This document shows, one piece after another, positions 21,994-32,861 of a stretch of 64,000 bases of DNA. The position numbers were made by a program, and so were the translations under genes. Within the stretch, counting starts at the first letter, position 1, and every line of letters begins with the position of its first letter. The notes under the pieces were generated by a model. The model did no database searches. It saw only the letters and a list, made by a program, of their open reading frames with translations, and had not been told where the DNA came from. Origin of the DNA: Curculioniphilus buchneri (lineage in GTDB: Bacteria > Pseudomonadota > Gammaproteobacteria > Enterobacterales > Enterobacteriaceae). The DNA is taken from NCBI RefSeq assembly GCF_964275155.1, contig NZ_OZ193413.1:372001-436000 (forward strand). Direction: 5' to 3'.

Positions 21994-22707
21994 TTAGATT
22001 TCACTTAATAAGACTGACTCTAGAGATAATTTAATCATATCATTAAATGTAGTCTGACGATCAGTTGCATTCAAAGATTCTTTACGTCGAATATGATTCG
22101 ATACGGTACAAATTACTAATGCACGAATATTGAATTCAGCTGCAATTCCATAGATTCCTGCAGCTTCCATGTCTATGCCTAGGATTCCATATTTTTCTAA
22201 AAGATCGAATAGTTGTGTATCTGGAGAATAAAATAAATCGGTGGAAAAAAGATTTCCTATATGCACTGGAATGCCAGCAGTTTTAGCAGCGTCTACTGCA
22301 TTTTTTACCATATTGAAATCAGCAATCGCAGCGAAATCATGATTTTTAAAGCGTATTCGATTTACTTTAGAATCAGTACTAGCACCCATACCAATAATGA
22401 TATCATGTATGTTTATATTATCTTTAATGGCTCCGCATGAACCAACTCGAATAATTTTTTTGACGCCGAAATCGGTAATAAGCTCTTTAGCATAAATAGA
22501 ACAAGATGGTATACCCATACCATGTCCCATCACCGATATTGCTTGTCCTTTATAGGATCCAGTATAACCCAGCATACCACGTATGCTATTAACTTGTTTG
22601 GCGTTATCTAAAAAAACATTAGCAATGTATTGTGCTCTAAGTGGGTCCCCTGGCATTAATATAACCTCAGCAAAAGCACCTAATTCAGCGTTAATGTGTG
22701 GTGTCAC
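21994..22707 (-). CDS. deoD: purine nucleoside phosphorylase DeoD-type, with Asp204 replaced by Asn
   Basis: Hexameric PNP that phosphorolyses purine (deoxy)nucleosides to base and (deoxy)ribose-1-phosphate. It has 237 residues (E. coli 238 without Met). MPGDPLRA, GHGMGIPSCSIY, RVGSCGA, GMGASTDSKVNR and the MEAAGIYG motif are conserved. The striking change is at residue 204: CTVSNHIRRKE here against CTVSDHIR in E. coli, so the Asp that acts as general acid at purine N7 is Asn (codon AAT, 22096-22098). The partner Arg217 is kept (TDRQTTFND). Mammalian PNPs, which act on 6-oxopurines only, carry Asn at the corresponding role. The enzyme may be altered in specificity or impaired. deoB lies 95 bases upstream. 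Confidence 0.95.
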   Translation of the reverse strand: MTPHINAELGAFAEVILMPGDPLRAQYIANVFLDNAKQVNSIRGMLGYTGSYKGQAISVMGHGMGIPSCSIYAKELITDFGVKKIIRVGSCGAIKDNINIHDIIIGMGASTDSKVNRIRFKNHDFAAIADFNMVKNAVDAAKTAGIPVHIGNLFSTDLFYSPDTQLFDLLEKYGILGIDMEAAGIYGIAAEFNIRALVICTVSNHIRRKESLNATDRQTTFNDMIKLSLESVLLSEI

Positions 22708-22802
22708 TGTACTTCTCCTTATTTTATAAAAATAATATAAAGTATGTTACTTGGGCGTCAGTAGATGATTATTAATATATTATAATTTAATTTTTGTAAT
22801 CA

Positions 22803-24026
22803 TTAAAAAATGTGTATTCCATAGTTCATCGGTGAAAGATTAAAGTAACGTGCTACCGTTTGTCCTATATCAGCAAAAGTACTACGATGGCCATAAAAAC
22901 CAGGCTGTACTTTAGGACCATAAATTAATATGGGGATATGTTCCCGTGTATGATCAGTTCCGTGCCACGTTGGATCACAGCCGTGATCAGCGGTGAGGAT
23001 TAATATATCATCCTCATAGACCCGTGATATCATTTCCGGAAGACGACTGTCAAAATATTCTAGTGCTGCTGCATAACCAGCTACATCACGACGATGTCCA
23101 TATATTGAATCAAAGTCAACAAAATTAGTAAATACGATAGTATTATTACCTGCTATATCCATTTCTAGCATCGTTGCATCAAACAGGGACTGTAAATCAG
23201 TGGCTTTAACTTTTTTACTAATTCCTACTTGTGCGTAAATGTCAGCAATTTTACCTACAGATACTACAGTACCATTTTTTTCTTCGATTAATTTTTGTAA
23301 AATTGTAGCTTCTGGAGGCTTTAATGAAAGATCACGTCTATTTTCGGTACGACGAAATTGGTTAGATGTCAAACCAACAAAAGGTCGAGCGATAACACGA
23401 CCAATGTTATAGTCATCTTCTATCAAAATTTCTCGAGCAATTTTACATAAATCATACAGATGATGTAGGCCAAAACTTTCTTCATGGCAAGCTATTTGAA
23501 ATACTGAATCCGAAGATGTGTAAACAATAGGTTTGCCAGTACGTAGGTGCTCTTCTCCTAATTGCTTAAGAATGATTGTGCCTGAAGCATGACAATTACC
23601 AAGGAATCCCGACAAACATGCACGTTTCATTAATTTAGTTAATAATTCTGATGGAAAACTATTTTTTACATTCCGAAAATATCCCCAATCGAATAAAACT
23701 GGTACTCCTGCGATTTCCCAATGTCCTGACGGCGTGTCCTTACCAGAAGAAATTTCGCTAGCATAAGCATATGCACCGATAACATTTATATTTTTTTCCA
23801 ATCCTGCTGGACAATAGCCAGTAGATTGTTCAGAAGCTTTGGCTAGTCCTAGTAATGTCAAGTTGGGTAATTTCAATATCCCATATCGTCCATGATTAGC
23901 ACCTTGTAGTGCACATATATTAGCAATATGACCTAGGGTATCTGATCCGAGGTCTCCGAATTTATCAGCATCTTCTGCAGCACCGATACCAAATGAATCA
24001 AGCACCATAATAAATGCACGCCGCAT
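22803..24026 (-). CDS. deoB: phosphopentomutase
   Basis: Alkaline-phosphatase-fold mutase interconverting (deoxy)ribose-1-phosphate and 5-phosphate, linking DeoD to DeoC. It has 407 residues, identical in length to E. coli. The metal-binding start MVLDSFGIGA, the GKDTPSGHWE loop with the phosphorylated Thr, VFTNFVDFDSIYGHRRDV and TADHGCDPTW.GTDHTREH.P.L hold the expected Asp and His ligands. A ribosome-binding site (GGAG) precedes the ATG. The gene lies between deoC and deoD, but deoA is missing upstream. Confidence 0.97.
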   Translation of the reverse strand: MRRAFIMVLDSFGIGAAEDADKFGDLGSDTLGHIANICALQGANHGRYGILKLPNLTLLGLAKASEQSTGYCPAGLEKNINVIGAYAYASEISSGKDTPSGHWEIAGVPVLFDWGYFRNVKNSFPSELLTKLMKRACLSGFLGNCHASGTIILKQLGEEHLRTGKPIVYTSSDSVFQIACHEESFGLHHLYDLCKIAREILIEDDYNIGRVIARPFVGLTSNQFRRTENRRDLSLKPPEATILQKLIEEKNGTVVSVGKIADIYAQVGISKKVKATDLQSLFDATMLEMDIAGNNTIVFTNFVDFDSIYGHRRDVAGYAAALEYFDSRLPEMISRVYEDDILILTADHGCDPTWHGTDHTREHIPILIYGPKVQPGFYGHRSTFADIGQTVARYFNLSPMNYGIHIF

Positions 24027-24738
24027 AATAAATATTCTCCTGTACTTTAAAATATTACATGATTTTTTAAGTCATCAATGACTTTTGCAAATCAAGTTAA
24101 AATGTAATATGTCGCATTATACTCATAATAATTATGGCATCTGATGTGAAACTAAATATAACTATGCAATGTAAATGCAAGCAATTTGTAATAACAGCAC
24201 AATTTTAATTTCTAAAGTAATTATTGCTAAGATGGTTCTTTTTATTATATGGATTATATCTAAATCTAATTTTAGTTAATATGATAAAATATCAATTAAT
24301 GGTGCTCTTGTATTATTAAGCATTACTGAAGGTTAATTAATTCATACATTATATATATAATTATCTAATTATTAATAGAAATAAAATTATATAAACCAAT
24401 AATCATTACCTATTACTTCTGAAAAGTATAGTCTTTGTTGCTATACACGATACAATTTAAAGTTGTTTTGAATTCGCTCAGTCTATTAAAATACTATAGT
24501 TAAAGATTGATAACATAAATTTATGTATAGATTATGATTGTTTTCTTACATTGATTATGATAGTGCTCAATATAATTGCAGTTATGTAGTTTGATGTAAA
24601 TTTTTATATTATATTCAATCGATAGTTAATAATATTAATAACTTAATAAATTAGTAAATAAATCTTCTGATTTATGGCAATCACCTCGACATCATGGTGA
24701 ACTATAAACTTCATTGTGTTAACAATACAAGAATATCT
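24027..24738. other. 712-base gap where deoA is missing
   Basis: In enterics deoA (thymidine phosphorylase, 1.3 kb) lies between deoC and deoB. Only 712 A/T-rich bases remain. On the minus strand from an ATG at 24714, a frame reads through VIAINQKIYLLIY, which can be set against the DeoA N-terminal SDEEIRFFIN segment, followed by a stop; this is weak. A small palindrome AAGTCAT-CA-ATGACTT lies at 24069-24084. Confidence 0.4.
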
Positions 24739-25530
24739 TTAATTTATGTGTTTTAAATTTTGTGGCTTTTGATGAGAATCCTGGTTTATAATTCTAAGAA
24801 TATCATCCAATAAGCTTGAAGCACCAATACGAAAATTTTGTAAATTAATCCAATTTACTCCCATGATTTTATCAGTAAGATCTAAATAAGCAGTTGCCTC
24901 TTGAACAGTACGGATACCTCCAGAAACTTTAAGACCTACTCGTTTTTCAGCATTTTGTTCAATGATAGTCTTGAGAATTATCTCGGCATTTGTCAATGTA
25001 GCATTAATTGGGGTTTTTCCGGTAGATGTTTTAATAAAATTTGCACCACCTGCAATGACAATATTTGTTGCACAACGAATAAGATTCGCGTGTTGTAGTT
25101 CGCCACATTCAATAATTACTTTTAACAGGACGTGTTTGTTTTGACAAAGTTCACTGGCCTCTTTTACCATTGTAAAACCAATATTTTCATTACCGGCAAT
25201 AAGAGACTGATAAGGAAAAACCATATCAATTTCATTTGCTCCGTATGCAATAGCAGAGCAAATTTCTTGTATAGCGATGGTTAATTTGTGTCTTCCATGG
25301 GGAAAATTTGTCACGGTGGCTATGCGAATAGATGTGTTATTTTGCAGATCTAGGATTTTTCGGGCTATTGGAATAAAATATGGATAGATACATATTGCTG
25401 CAGTATTTCCGGCAATATTTTGAGCTTTTCTACAAAGAGAAATGATCTCTTGTTCGTTATCATTATCATTTAATCTAGTTAAATCTAGAAATCTAAGCAC
25501 ACGTTGTGCTGTAAAAGTAAGGTTATTCAT
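24739..25530 (-). CDS. deoC: deoxyribose-phosphate aldolase
   Basis: Class I aldolase splitting 2-deoxyribose-5-phosphate to acetaldehyde and glyceraldehyde-3-phosphate. It has 263 residues (E. coli 259). The Schiff-base Lys is in ANFIKTSTGK, the second Lys in VGLKVSGGIRT, and the catalytic Asp in NEIDMVFPY; NTAAICIYP and ATVTNFPHG are also conserved. FRIGASSLL near the C-terminus is the phosphate-binding segment. It heads the deo cluster. With DeoD and DeoB it converts purine deoxynucleosides to central metabolites; without DeoA, thymidine cannot enter this route. Confidence 0.96.
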   Translation of the reverse strand: MNNLTFTAQRVLRFLDLTRLNDNDNEQEIISLCRKAQNIAGNTAAICIYPYFIPIARKILDLQNNTSIRIATVTNFPHGRHKLTIAIQEICSAIAYGANEIDMVFPYQSLIAGNENIGFTMVKEASELCQNKHVLLKVIIECGELQHANLIRCATNIVIAGGANFIKTSTGKTPINATLTNAEIILKTIIEQNAEKRVGLKVSGGIRTVQEATAYLDLTDKIMGVNWINLQNFRIGASSLLDDILRIINQDSHQKPQNLKHIN

Positions 25531-26959
25531 AATTTTTCAAATTTTCCATATTATATTAAGATATGGTTAACATATTAAAATTTAACATTGATAGTTATCA
25601 ATGATTATGCATAATACAGGAAAGCAATGAAAAGGAATATTTTTTTAAATCTGAACTACGAGATTAACTTTTCTATTTTTTTAACATATTTATCAGTAGT
25701 AGCAGAATATTGTTTTTACAACATAGAATATTTTTAATGTGACGCATTGATATTTAACTTATGATAACTCATTCGCCGTTTATAATCGAAGATTATATCT
25801 TATAGCACAATATATACAAATAATATAGTTTTATGATATTCACTTTATTTATAATAAATAGTACAAATTAAAGTGCGTCCTGTATACATCAAAGTATGTT
25901 TGTCACTTATTTAGTTAAATAACCATATATAATAAGAATTGGATAACTATTTTAAAGGATTATTCATATTTTAAAATTAACTTAAAATAGAAGATAGATG
26001 GTATATTAATTTTTAGTAAGGATTACGATCCAATATATAATAATAGTAGTGTTTTTATTGAAATAATTAGTCTGTATGCAATTAATAAAATTAACTAATA
26101 ATAATTTACTTTTATGAAAGTATTTTAAATATGAAGTTTTCACTTTACTGTCTATAAATAGAAAATATAGAAATTACAACGAATGATAACCTTTAAAAAA
26201 ATTGACGCATAGCTTAATGAGTTATAGAACATACCATAAAGAAGTTTGATAAGAAAAGTTCTATTGAACTACATTATTTTTAAACCGCTTAAAATAACTG
26301 AATTTAAAATATCATTCATATTATATGATATATATATTCCTGCCACAATAATAAATTAATCTAATTTACTAAGACTTTAAAACAGTCAAAAAAAAATTTT
26401 TTTAAAATTATCTTTTTTCTAATTTTTTTAAATATAAAATAAATTTATAATTGAAAACAATAAAAATAATTTTTTAACGATCATAGGACATTATTTACTT
26501 ATCTATGGACACGATATAAAAACGATGAAATTTAAACTAGATTATTTTCAATGCTATGTATTGTCTTCATTAACCTAATGATTTCATTAGAAATATGTAA
26601 ATATTTTACGGTTAATTCCTACATAATTTATTACTTATTATGTAAAAGACTTTGACTAAGAAAATTATCTTTTCTATGTTAAAACAACCAGTGCAGATAT
26701 ATATTGAATATTCTTAATATTATCATATTTATATTTTATTAAATCTCATTGTCTGCATTAAAAACATAATAAAATAAAAAGTTTTTCTAAAAATTGTTCA
26801 GTACCCAAAAAAAATATAATATTGTTATTATATTAGTTGATTCAAAAAAAACCATGTATTGGTTGAATAAAATTATTTTAAATTACCATTACTTCGATAT
26901 AGTACAATTGCTTTTTTTCCAGTACCTTATATATACTTAGATACTAATCTTAATTATTT

Positions 26960-28560
26960 TAACCGTAATGTCATTAATTATTGATTGTAACGTTATAAGT
27001 TAACAATGATTATTGTGACACTTATGCCAAGTAAACAGTAATCTTAAAATTCTTCATCACAGCACACTATTTTTGTTTTTCGCCGTTATTTAAGCAATAT
27101 ATTCAAAACGATCACTAATTGATTGTTGTGAACCATGCTATAATTAATATTATTATATAATGATAGACATATTCCATAACAATTTAAGATTAATATTGGA
27201 TAAATATCTATTCAAGACCATAAAATATTTTTATTTTTATCTTAAAACCTTTGAGTAAATTTCATAAAATATAAAAATATTAATTCAGAGTATTATCCAA
27301 GTTAAAACTTAATGATAGATTATCAAACGTATATTGATATGAATGATATAAATAGAATGTAGATACATACTATATGCGTAGTATGTATAGGAATTTTAAA
27401 AAATTAAAATTGAAATACTATGTACTAATATAACAATATTATTGCCTTATAATATAATGTAAAACTACTATATCAGCTATATCAGCTCAAATAAATCATC
27501 ATTGCATGCAAGAAAAAATAGTAAATAATCAATGTAATTTATGTAAGATGGATGTATAACTTTACTAGTAGTCGCAGTATTATGTAATAGAATTGCTAGG
27601 TATTCTTATAAATCTAATTTATATTAGATACGTTTGTGCAATATAAAGAAACTAATTAGCATTACTAAAGTTAAGTTTAGTATATTTCACATTGAAATTT
27701 TTCTGAATTTTTTTATCAGGAATTATATTTGAAGTAAAGTAATTTACTTATACTAAAGTATAGATATCTACTGTAACTATCACAGATAATTTATTTGATT
27801 CATAAGACATCAAAATAGAATCATCGCTCAGTGGATGAAAATATCTTGTTGCGTTCGACGAAATAATTCTAATTTAAATTTAGTGTTTTGATATAATAAA
27901 ATTGTTTATCCAACGCATCTTCTAAATTAGACTATACTGTAAACATCAAAATATTATTGATATAGATTTCCTTTATGTGAAGAGAATTATCTATTATAAC
28001 AATTAATCTAAATTAATCTATTGGCAATAATATCTAGCATAAAGTCATACTCTGTTCATAAAAGTCCAAGATATTAATATCTGGTCAAGTTTAACATTTC
28101 TTCAAAAAATAATTCTAACGCATACGGATGTCAATCTTTGACATCATTAATAGGATAGACAATGCTACATTATTTTTTATAAAAGCGCGTTTTTATTTAA
28201 CTAAATAATCAATACTTTTTAACGATGAGTCTATATCTGATAGATTAAGCGACTAGTAATTGTAAAATACATATCTCTCTCTTCATTTTATCTAAAAATC
28301 CATTGAATTGCAAATATAGAGACTTTTAGTTAAAATTATTATTAATATATTGTACATTTCATGATTACTATAAATCTTTAAATTTGATTGTCTCTTCCTC
28401 TAGTCACATCGATCGTAGGATGAAATTTTCAATCATCAAGATCCAATTAGGTACGTTATATTAATATCGAAATGTACATATGGTAAAATTACTATGTTTG
28501 AATTTTAGAAGCATAATAATTAAGCATGATGCTCATTATGCATCTTATATAAAGAATGAT
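26960..28560 (-). pseudogene. prfC: decayed peptide chain release factor 3 (prfC)
   Basis: Scattered minus-strand translations follow the RF3 sequence in order, in shifting frames: VTRGRDNQ (RF3 VKGRGSNQ, about 28420), ILLMMSKIDIR then ALELFFEEMLNL (ILTFMNKLDRDIR..MELLDEVENEL, about 28160-28090), ILISWTFM (PITWPIG, about 28070), RTQQDIFIH*AMILF (RTAKDVVISDALTF, about 27880) and, near 27100, DRFEYIA*ITAK and VCCDEEF with VNL (VYESVNVATAR, VECADAKKFEEF, MVNL). The first and last pieces are about as far apart as in a 1.6 kb prfC. Stops and frameshifts are frequent, so no functional RF3 is made. Position beside holD is the enteric one. Confidence 0.65.
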
Positions 28561-28814
28561 CCGGTAGCTAATAAATCATAACAATATACTGCATTGCTGT
28601 ATCATTCAGATTATAATATAACACTATATATCATGTATTGCTGATACGTATCTTTTGATACGTATATAAATATTGTAATCATGGTATAAACAATACAATT
28701 TAAAAATTAAAGCTTAATTACCTAATTTTTTTAGAAACCATAGCACTCTAAAAAAAAGAGACATAATCCGTTTTCATGAATTTATACTAAGATATGTAGC
28801 AACATTGAATGTTA

Positions 28815-29237
28815 TTTATAATTTTTAGATAATGTTGATTATTGCTTATTTGGTTCCATAATGCACGTTTAGCACTTATACTATCTCTTAGAATGGAAAA
28901 TGATGACCGTTGTTAAAGTAATTTTATGAAAATTACGTTTGACCGGTTGTGCGATCCACCAACAGTGACAGCTAAAATTAGCTGGTAGAAACAGCATTGC
29001 TTGTCGGAAGTTAATCTTAGGTTTGTGCTGTTTTTAACGCTAAAATACGAGCAACATCAGCTACATAGGATGACTCTCTAATAATGGAAAAGAGTCTGAT
29101 GTAAGAAGTAATCGGATATTATCCGGTATTTTGACTGTAATACCTTCCCTTGATACTTCTGGTTGACGAAGTGTCCATTGTATAATGCCTAATTGTTTTA
29201 ATATCAAATTTCGCCTTATCATTTCATTATTATTCAT
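28815..29237 (-). pseudogene. holD: decayed DNA polymerase III psi subunit (holD)
   Basis: From an ATG at 29237 the minus strand reads MNNNEMIRRNLILKQLGIIQ, then WTLRQPEVSREGITVKIPDN and IRLLL, matching the HolD start LQQLGITQWSLRRP and IAIPAHVRLV. After that the frame breaks repeatedly. Near the end (about 28860-28900) ILRDSISAKRALWNQIS matches the HolD C-terminal LTDLRANPTARAALWQQIC. The total length fits the original gene (about 410 bases). It lies back to back with rsmC as in E. coli. The clamp-loader psi subunit is dispensable in many reduced genomes. Confidence 0.8.
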
Positions 29238-29339
29238 TGATTAGATAGAGAATACATAACCACCGTTAAACTAATCAGATTGCTAAACCTGAAGCGATAG
29301 TATACGATAATTTTTTCAATTAATTCAGTATGTGAAGAC

Positions 29340-30337
29340 ATTTAGCCCATGCATATATTGCATCTTGTTATTGAAATACTACTGCATCATCAAAAGTTAT
29401 TTTTTAACAAACAAGTAATAATAGAAGGCAATATTCAACATTTACTATCTACTCTGTTACCTTCTCGAAATATTCAGTTACGTAGCTGAATCTACTATGG
29501 TGTAGAATTGTGAAACCTTAATTTACTTTCGGTGAAAGAATAAACCAGAAGTATTTTTTCAGTTAACAAATTTACTATCTATTTTAAAAATTGATTGTGA
29601 TGTTTTTGTAATAGGTGAAAACTATATTGGAGTACGCAGCGATGAAAGAATATTAGAAACATGGTGTCCGTTAAAAAAATGATAGTGCCAAGCATTGCTC
29701 AATATATAGTGGAAAACTAGTTATACAAACACCATCTAATTTAGATGGCTATTGGTATATTTATCAAATTAATAATTTGATGATTAAAACTTTACTAGGT
29801 ATATTTAGCTATAAAGCACTTGATGTTAGTAGCCAACTTTTACTTGCAACATCAAATCAAACCACCATATATGGACGAATTGCTGATGTTGGTTATGGTG
29901 CTGGCATACTATACTAGCAGCAATATTAGCAAAAAAAGATAAGAATGGAATGAAGTGAACTCTTAATTATGTTCATATATCAACGTTAGTATTAAGTCAA
30001 GCTATATTATCAGATAATGTGTATTATATTAGGGAAGGACTGACGAGTGATGTTTATTCTTCTGTTAGCGATCAATATGATTTGATCATGGTCAAATCCA
30101 CCGTATCACTATGGTGTACATACCAATAAGGTAGCAAAAAGATTGGTTCTAGGTGCTACCAATATCCACGTGTCGGAGGTACTTTACACATTGTAATGGC
30201 ATTTCTGTGCATATTCAAATTTTACTAAATACGATTTTTGATAAGCATACAATTTTTTTATAAAAAGCTGCTTTAATGTATATCAAGCTTTGAAAAAATA
30301 TGAAAAGCCATTACTTCACAACACTATTTTAAAATAG
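29340..30337 (+). pseudogene. rsmC: decayed 16S rRNA m2G1207 methyltransferase (rsmC)
   Basis: Successive plus-strand frames follow RsmC from end to end: VIEILLHHQKLFFNKQVIIE (EVLLRHSDDFEQSRILFAG), DVFVIGENYIGVRSDERILE ([20 protein letters not shown], about 29600), MIKTLLGIFSYKALDVSSQL ([21 protein letters not shown]), DVGYGAGI (DVGCGAGV, SAM motif), SVSDQYDLIMV then a shift before the NPPF motif, and FNVYQALKKYEKP at the C-terminus. At least five frameshifts and several stops interrupt it. It is almost full length. Divergent from holD, as in enterics. Confidence 0.85.
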
Positions 30338-31772
30338 TAACCACAAAATATGCGATTATTAAACTTTCAAAGTTCGATAATGTATGCATACTATTTGAGT
30401 ATGATAAATAATCATCTTTATTTGAATGTATAATTTGTAACACACTCTGTTAATTGTCATAATTTAATATTATGGTTTGATCAAATGATGTGATAAAATC
30501 GATAATTGTAGTACTGTTATATATTTAAGTAATATTTAATGTACATTAAAACATATTTAATCATTAATATTTACTAATGCTCAATTTTTTTGTTCAGTTT
30601 ATAATGGTGTATTACATTATTGAATTCTATAATTAATAATTTTTTATTGGTCTTATGGATGTATATATCTCAAAATAATATTTGAACTTTGACTAAGTTT
30701 CTAATTCTAGTCTATTTTATATTATTAATTCAATTTATTAGAAATAATAAACATATTTTAATATAATCTTATAGTGTAATCTATAAAAGTTATTATAATG
30801 ATAAATAGCTAAAGTTATTAACTTCAATTAATAGCTTTGTCGCCTATGGTTATATTTATGTTATCAGATTGCAATCTAACCTTAATTTTACTAAATTTTT
30901 TCTAGAATAAAACTAATAAATAGATAAAATAGAAAACGAAATTGGATAAAAATTAATTTTTGAATTAATATTATTTTCATATTTTAATATGAATTCATTA
31001 AGTTATATTATATTCAAAATATTTTAGAATTAGTAAATATGTTTTAGTAAAAAAACTACAATAAATAATTTAAAATAAATTTTCTCTAAAAATTTATTAA
31101 AATCATTCTTTAATTCTTAAGAGAAAGTTTCTTTTATAATTTTTTATCGCTGTATATAATATGATAATATAATTCGTGATATTATTATTTTTAGTAATCA
31201 AAATTCTTAGTAATATAAAATAGCTATATATAAAAGATAAGGTATAAAAAATAAAGTTATGAAGATTATGATATTCATAGAAATAATTTTTTAATGGCGT
31301 AATGCATATAAATTACGATTTTTAAAATAATTATATTAATTTTAAAAATTTTAATTATTATCGATATATATAACATTAATATGAAATAACATTCAATTTT
31401 TATTGATAGAAAGAGAGAGTATACATAAAAATAATTTGTAATATTATTAGCATAATTGCATTTAATTAAAATATAAGACTTTTAATAAGATAAGAATAAA
31501 TTTATCCCATTTTTAATTTAGTTTTTAACTTTTTAAAAAAGTTACATCAAATAAACACAATCATGGATAATTATTATTATTACTTATTTAATACAGTAAT
31601 AGTATTAAGTATATTATTGCTTTGTCGTTAAAATTGTACTCCACATAGCGATATTGAATTCTACTATATGATTTATAAGATTTACTTTAAAACTTAAATT
31701 TAAGTAATCATAAAAACGATCAAATCAAATACATTTTAAAAGATATGATAATGATTATATAAATTAATATAG

Positions 31773-31995
31773 ATGTTAATAACTTAACATCCTTTCACAA
31801 AGGATTAATTGCTTACGCGATACCGATAAAGTTAGCGCTATTAGTAATAAAAATTACATCAAGGTTTCTTTTGATGTAAAAACAAAAGTTATTTCTGTAA
31901 AACACACTGTAATTAATCATATTATAATGACTAAGTACCAGGACCGTAAAGATTATAACCATCCAATATAATTAATTGTTTTAATGATAATTAAA
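31773..31995 (+). pseudogene. hns: decayed nucleoid protein H-NS (hns)
   Basis: An ATG at 31773 is followed, after a 2-base deletion, by LNILSQRINCLRDTDK, which tracks the H-NS start LKILNNIRTLRAQARE. The same frame stays open for 62 codons and ends KYQDRKDYNHPI then a stop and LIVLM, matching KLQQYREM....IDPNELL with the Glu codon changed to TAA. The C-terminal DNA-binding half was not found. The position and strand, convergent with galU, are those of hns in enterics. The assignment rests on eye alignment plus synteny. Confidence 0.55.
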
Positions 31996-32861
31996 TTAGA
32001 TTAACATTTAGCATATTTAATTTTTTACTCGATGTAAATCGATAATTACATAAAATACTAATGCAAAAACATTGTCTTTATTTAAAATCTCATGATGTTT
32101 AGATCATTATAATACCTGTAAATACGTTATATTTCATGAATCTTTGAATCAAAATGTTGAATGTTAACTTCATATAACTTTGATAAATTAAGTTGATATT
32201 TGATTCAACTATACTAAAATGAGTATATTGATGAATGTTTTAACAAAGCAGAACTATTGATTTAAAATACAGAATAGATAACACTATGGTCGATATGAAA
32301 ATTTGATCCCATATTTCAATGAAATTTTTCTATATCTAAATTCTATGTTTTCATTCATAACACTCATTTCTTATTCCAATATATAATCTTACTACATATT
32401 TCATCAGTTCAGCACTCTATGCATTCATAAAATTATTTGATTAATCATAACCACTAAATGGTTCATATAACTTGTCTAGTAATTCACTTATTTCATTATT
32501 ATGAATATAATTAATAATACGGTTTATACGTGTACTGTACTGTCATTATAACACTGTCTGAAATACTCTCCAGTATTGAACCATACATCAAAATTTAAGA
32601 AACTTTTCAAATATTTAACGAATCATACATAATAAAACCAATTAATAGAGCAGACATTGTATGTCTGATGAACTATTTTAATTCTGAAAAGTTTTTGTAC
32701 TAATAATTTCAATCCTGTAATTATGACATTACTGTATAATACTTTATTACCTATTTTAGGTAATGTCGTTGATTTTAGTAATCCCATATAAACTATATCA
32801 CATGTTTTATATTTTAATATATCTTGGTTTATTTGAGTGTATAATAAAGATAATGAAAATA

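Larger units (their letters stand above)
25531..32861. other. 7.3 kb gene graveyard between deoC and galU
   Basis: This is the longest stretch of the window without an intact gene. It holds fossils of prfC (26960-28560), holD (28815-29237), rsmC (29340-30337) and hns (31773-31995), listed separately. Their order and strands match the chromosome of enterics, where deoC leads to prfC-rimI-holD/rsmC and hns converges on galU. rimI and yjjG appear deleted between prfC and holD. 25531-26950, 30340-31770 and 32000-32860 show nothing recognisable; an 89-codon frame at 32623-32892 overlaps the galU end and has no family. Confidence 0.6.

Noticed and set aside
27467..27486. Tandem CTATATCAG duplication and similar 8-9 base repeats (also 28003-28021 and 50008-50023)
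   Set aside because: Two copies only, in decaying A/T-rich DNA; expected from replication slippage and not a repeat family.
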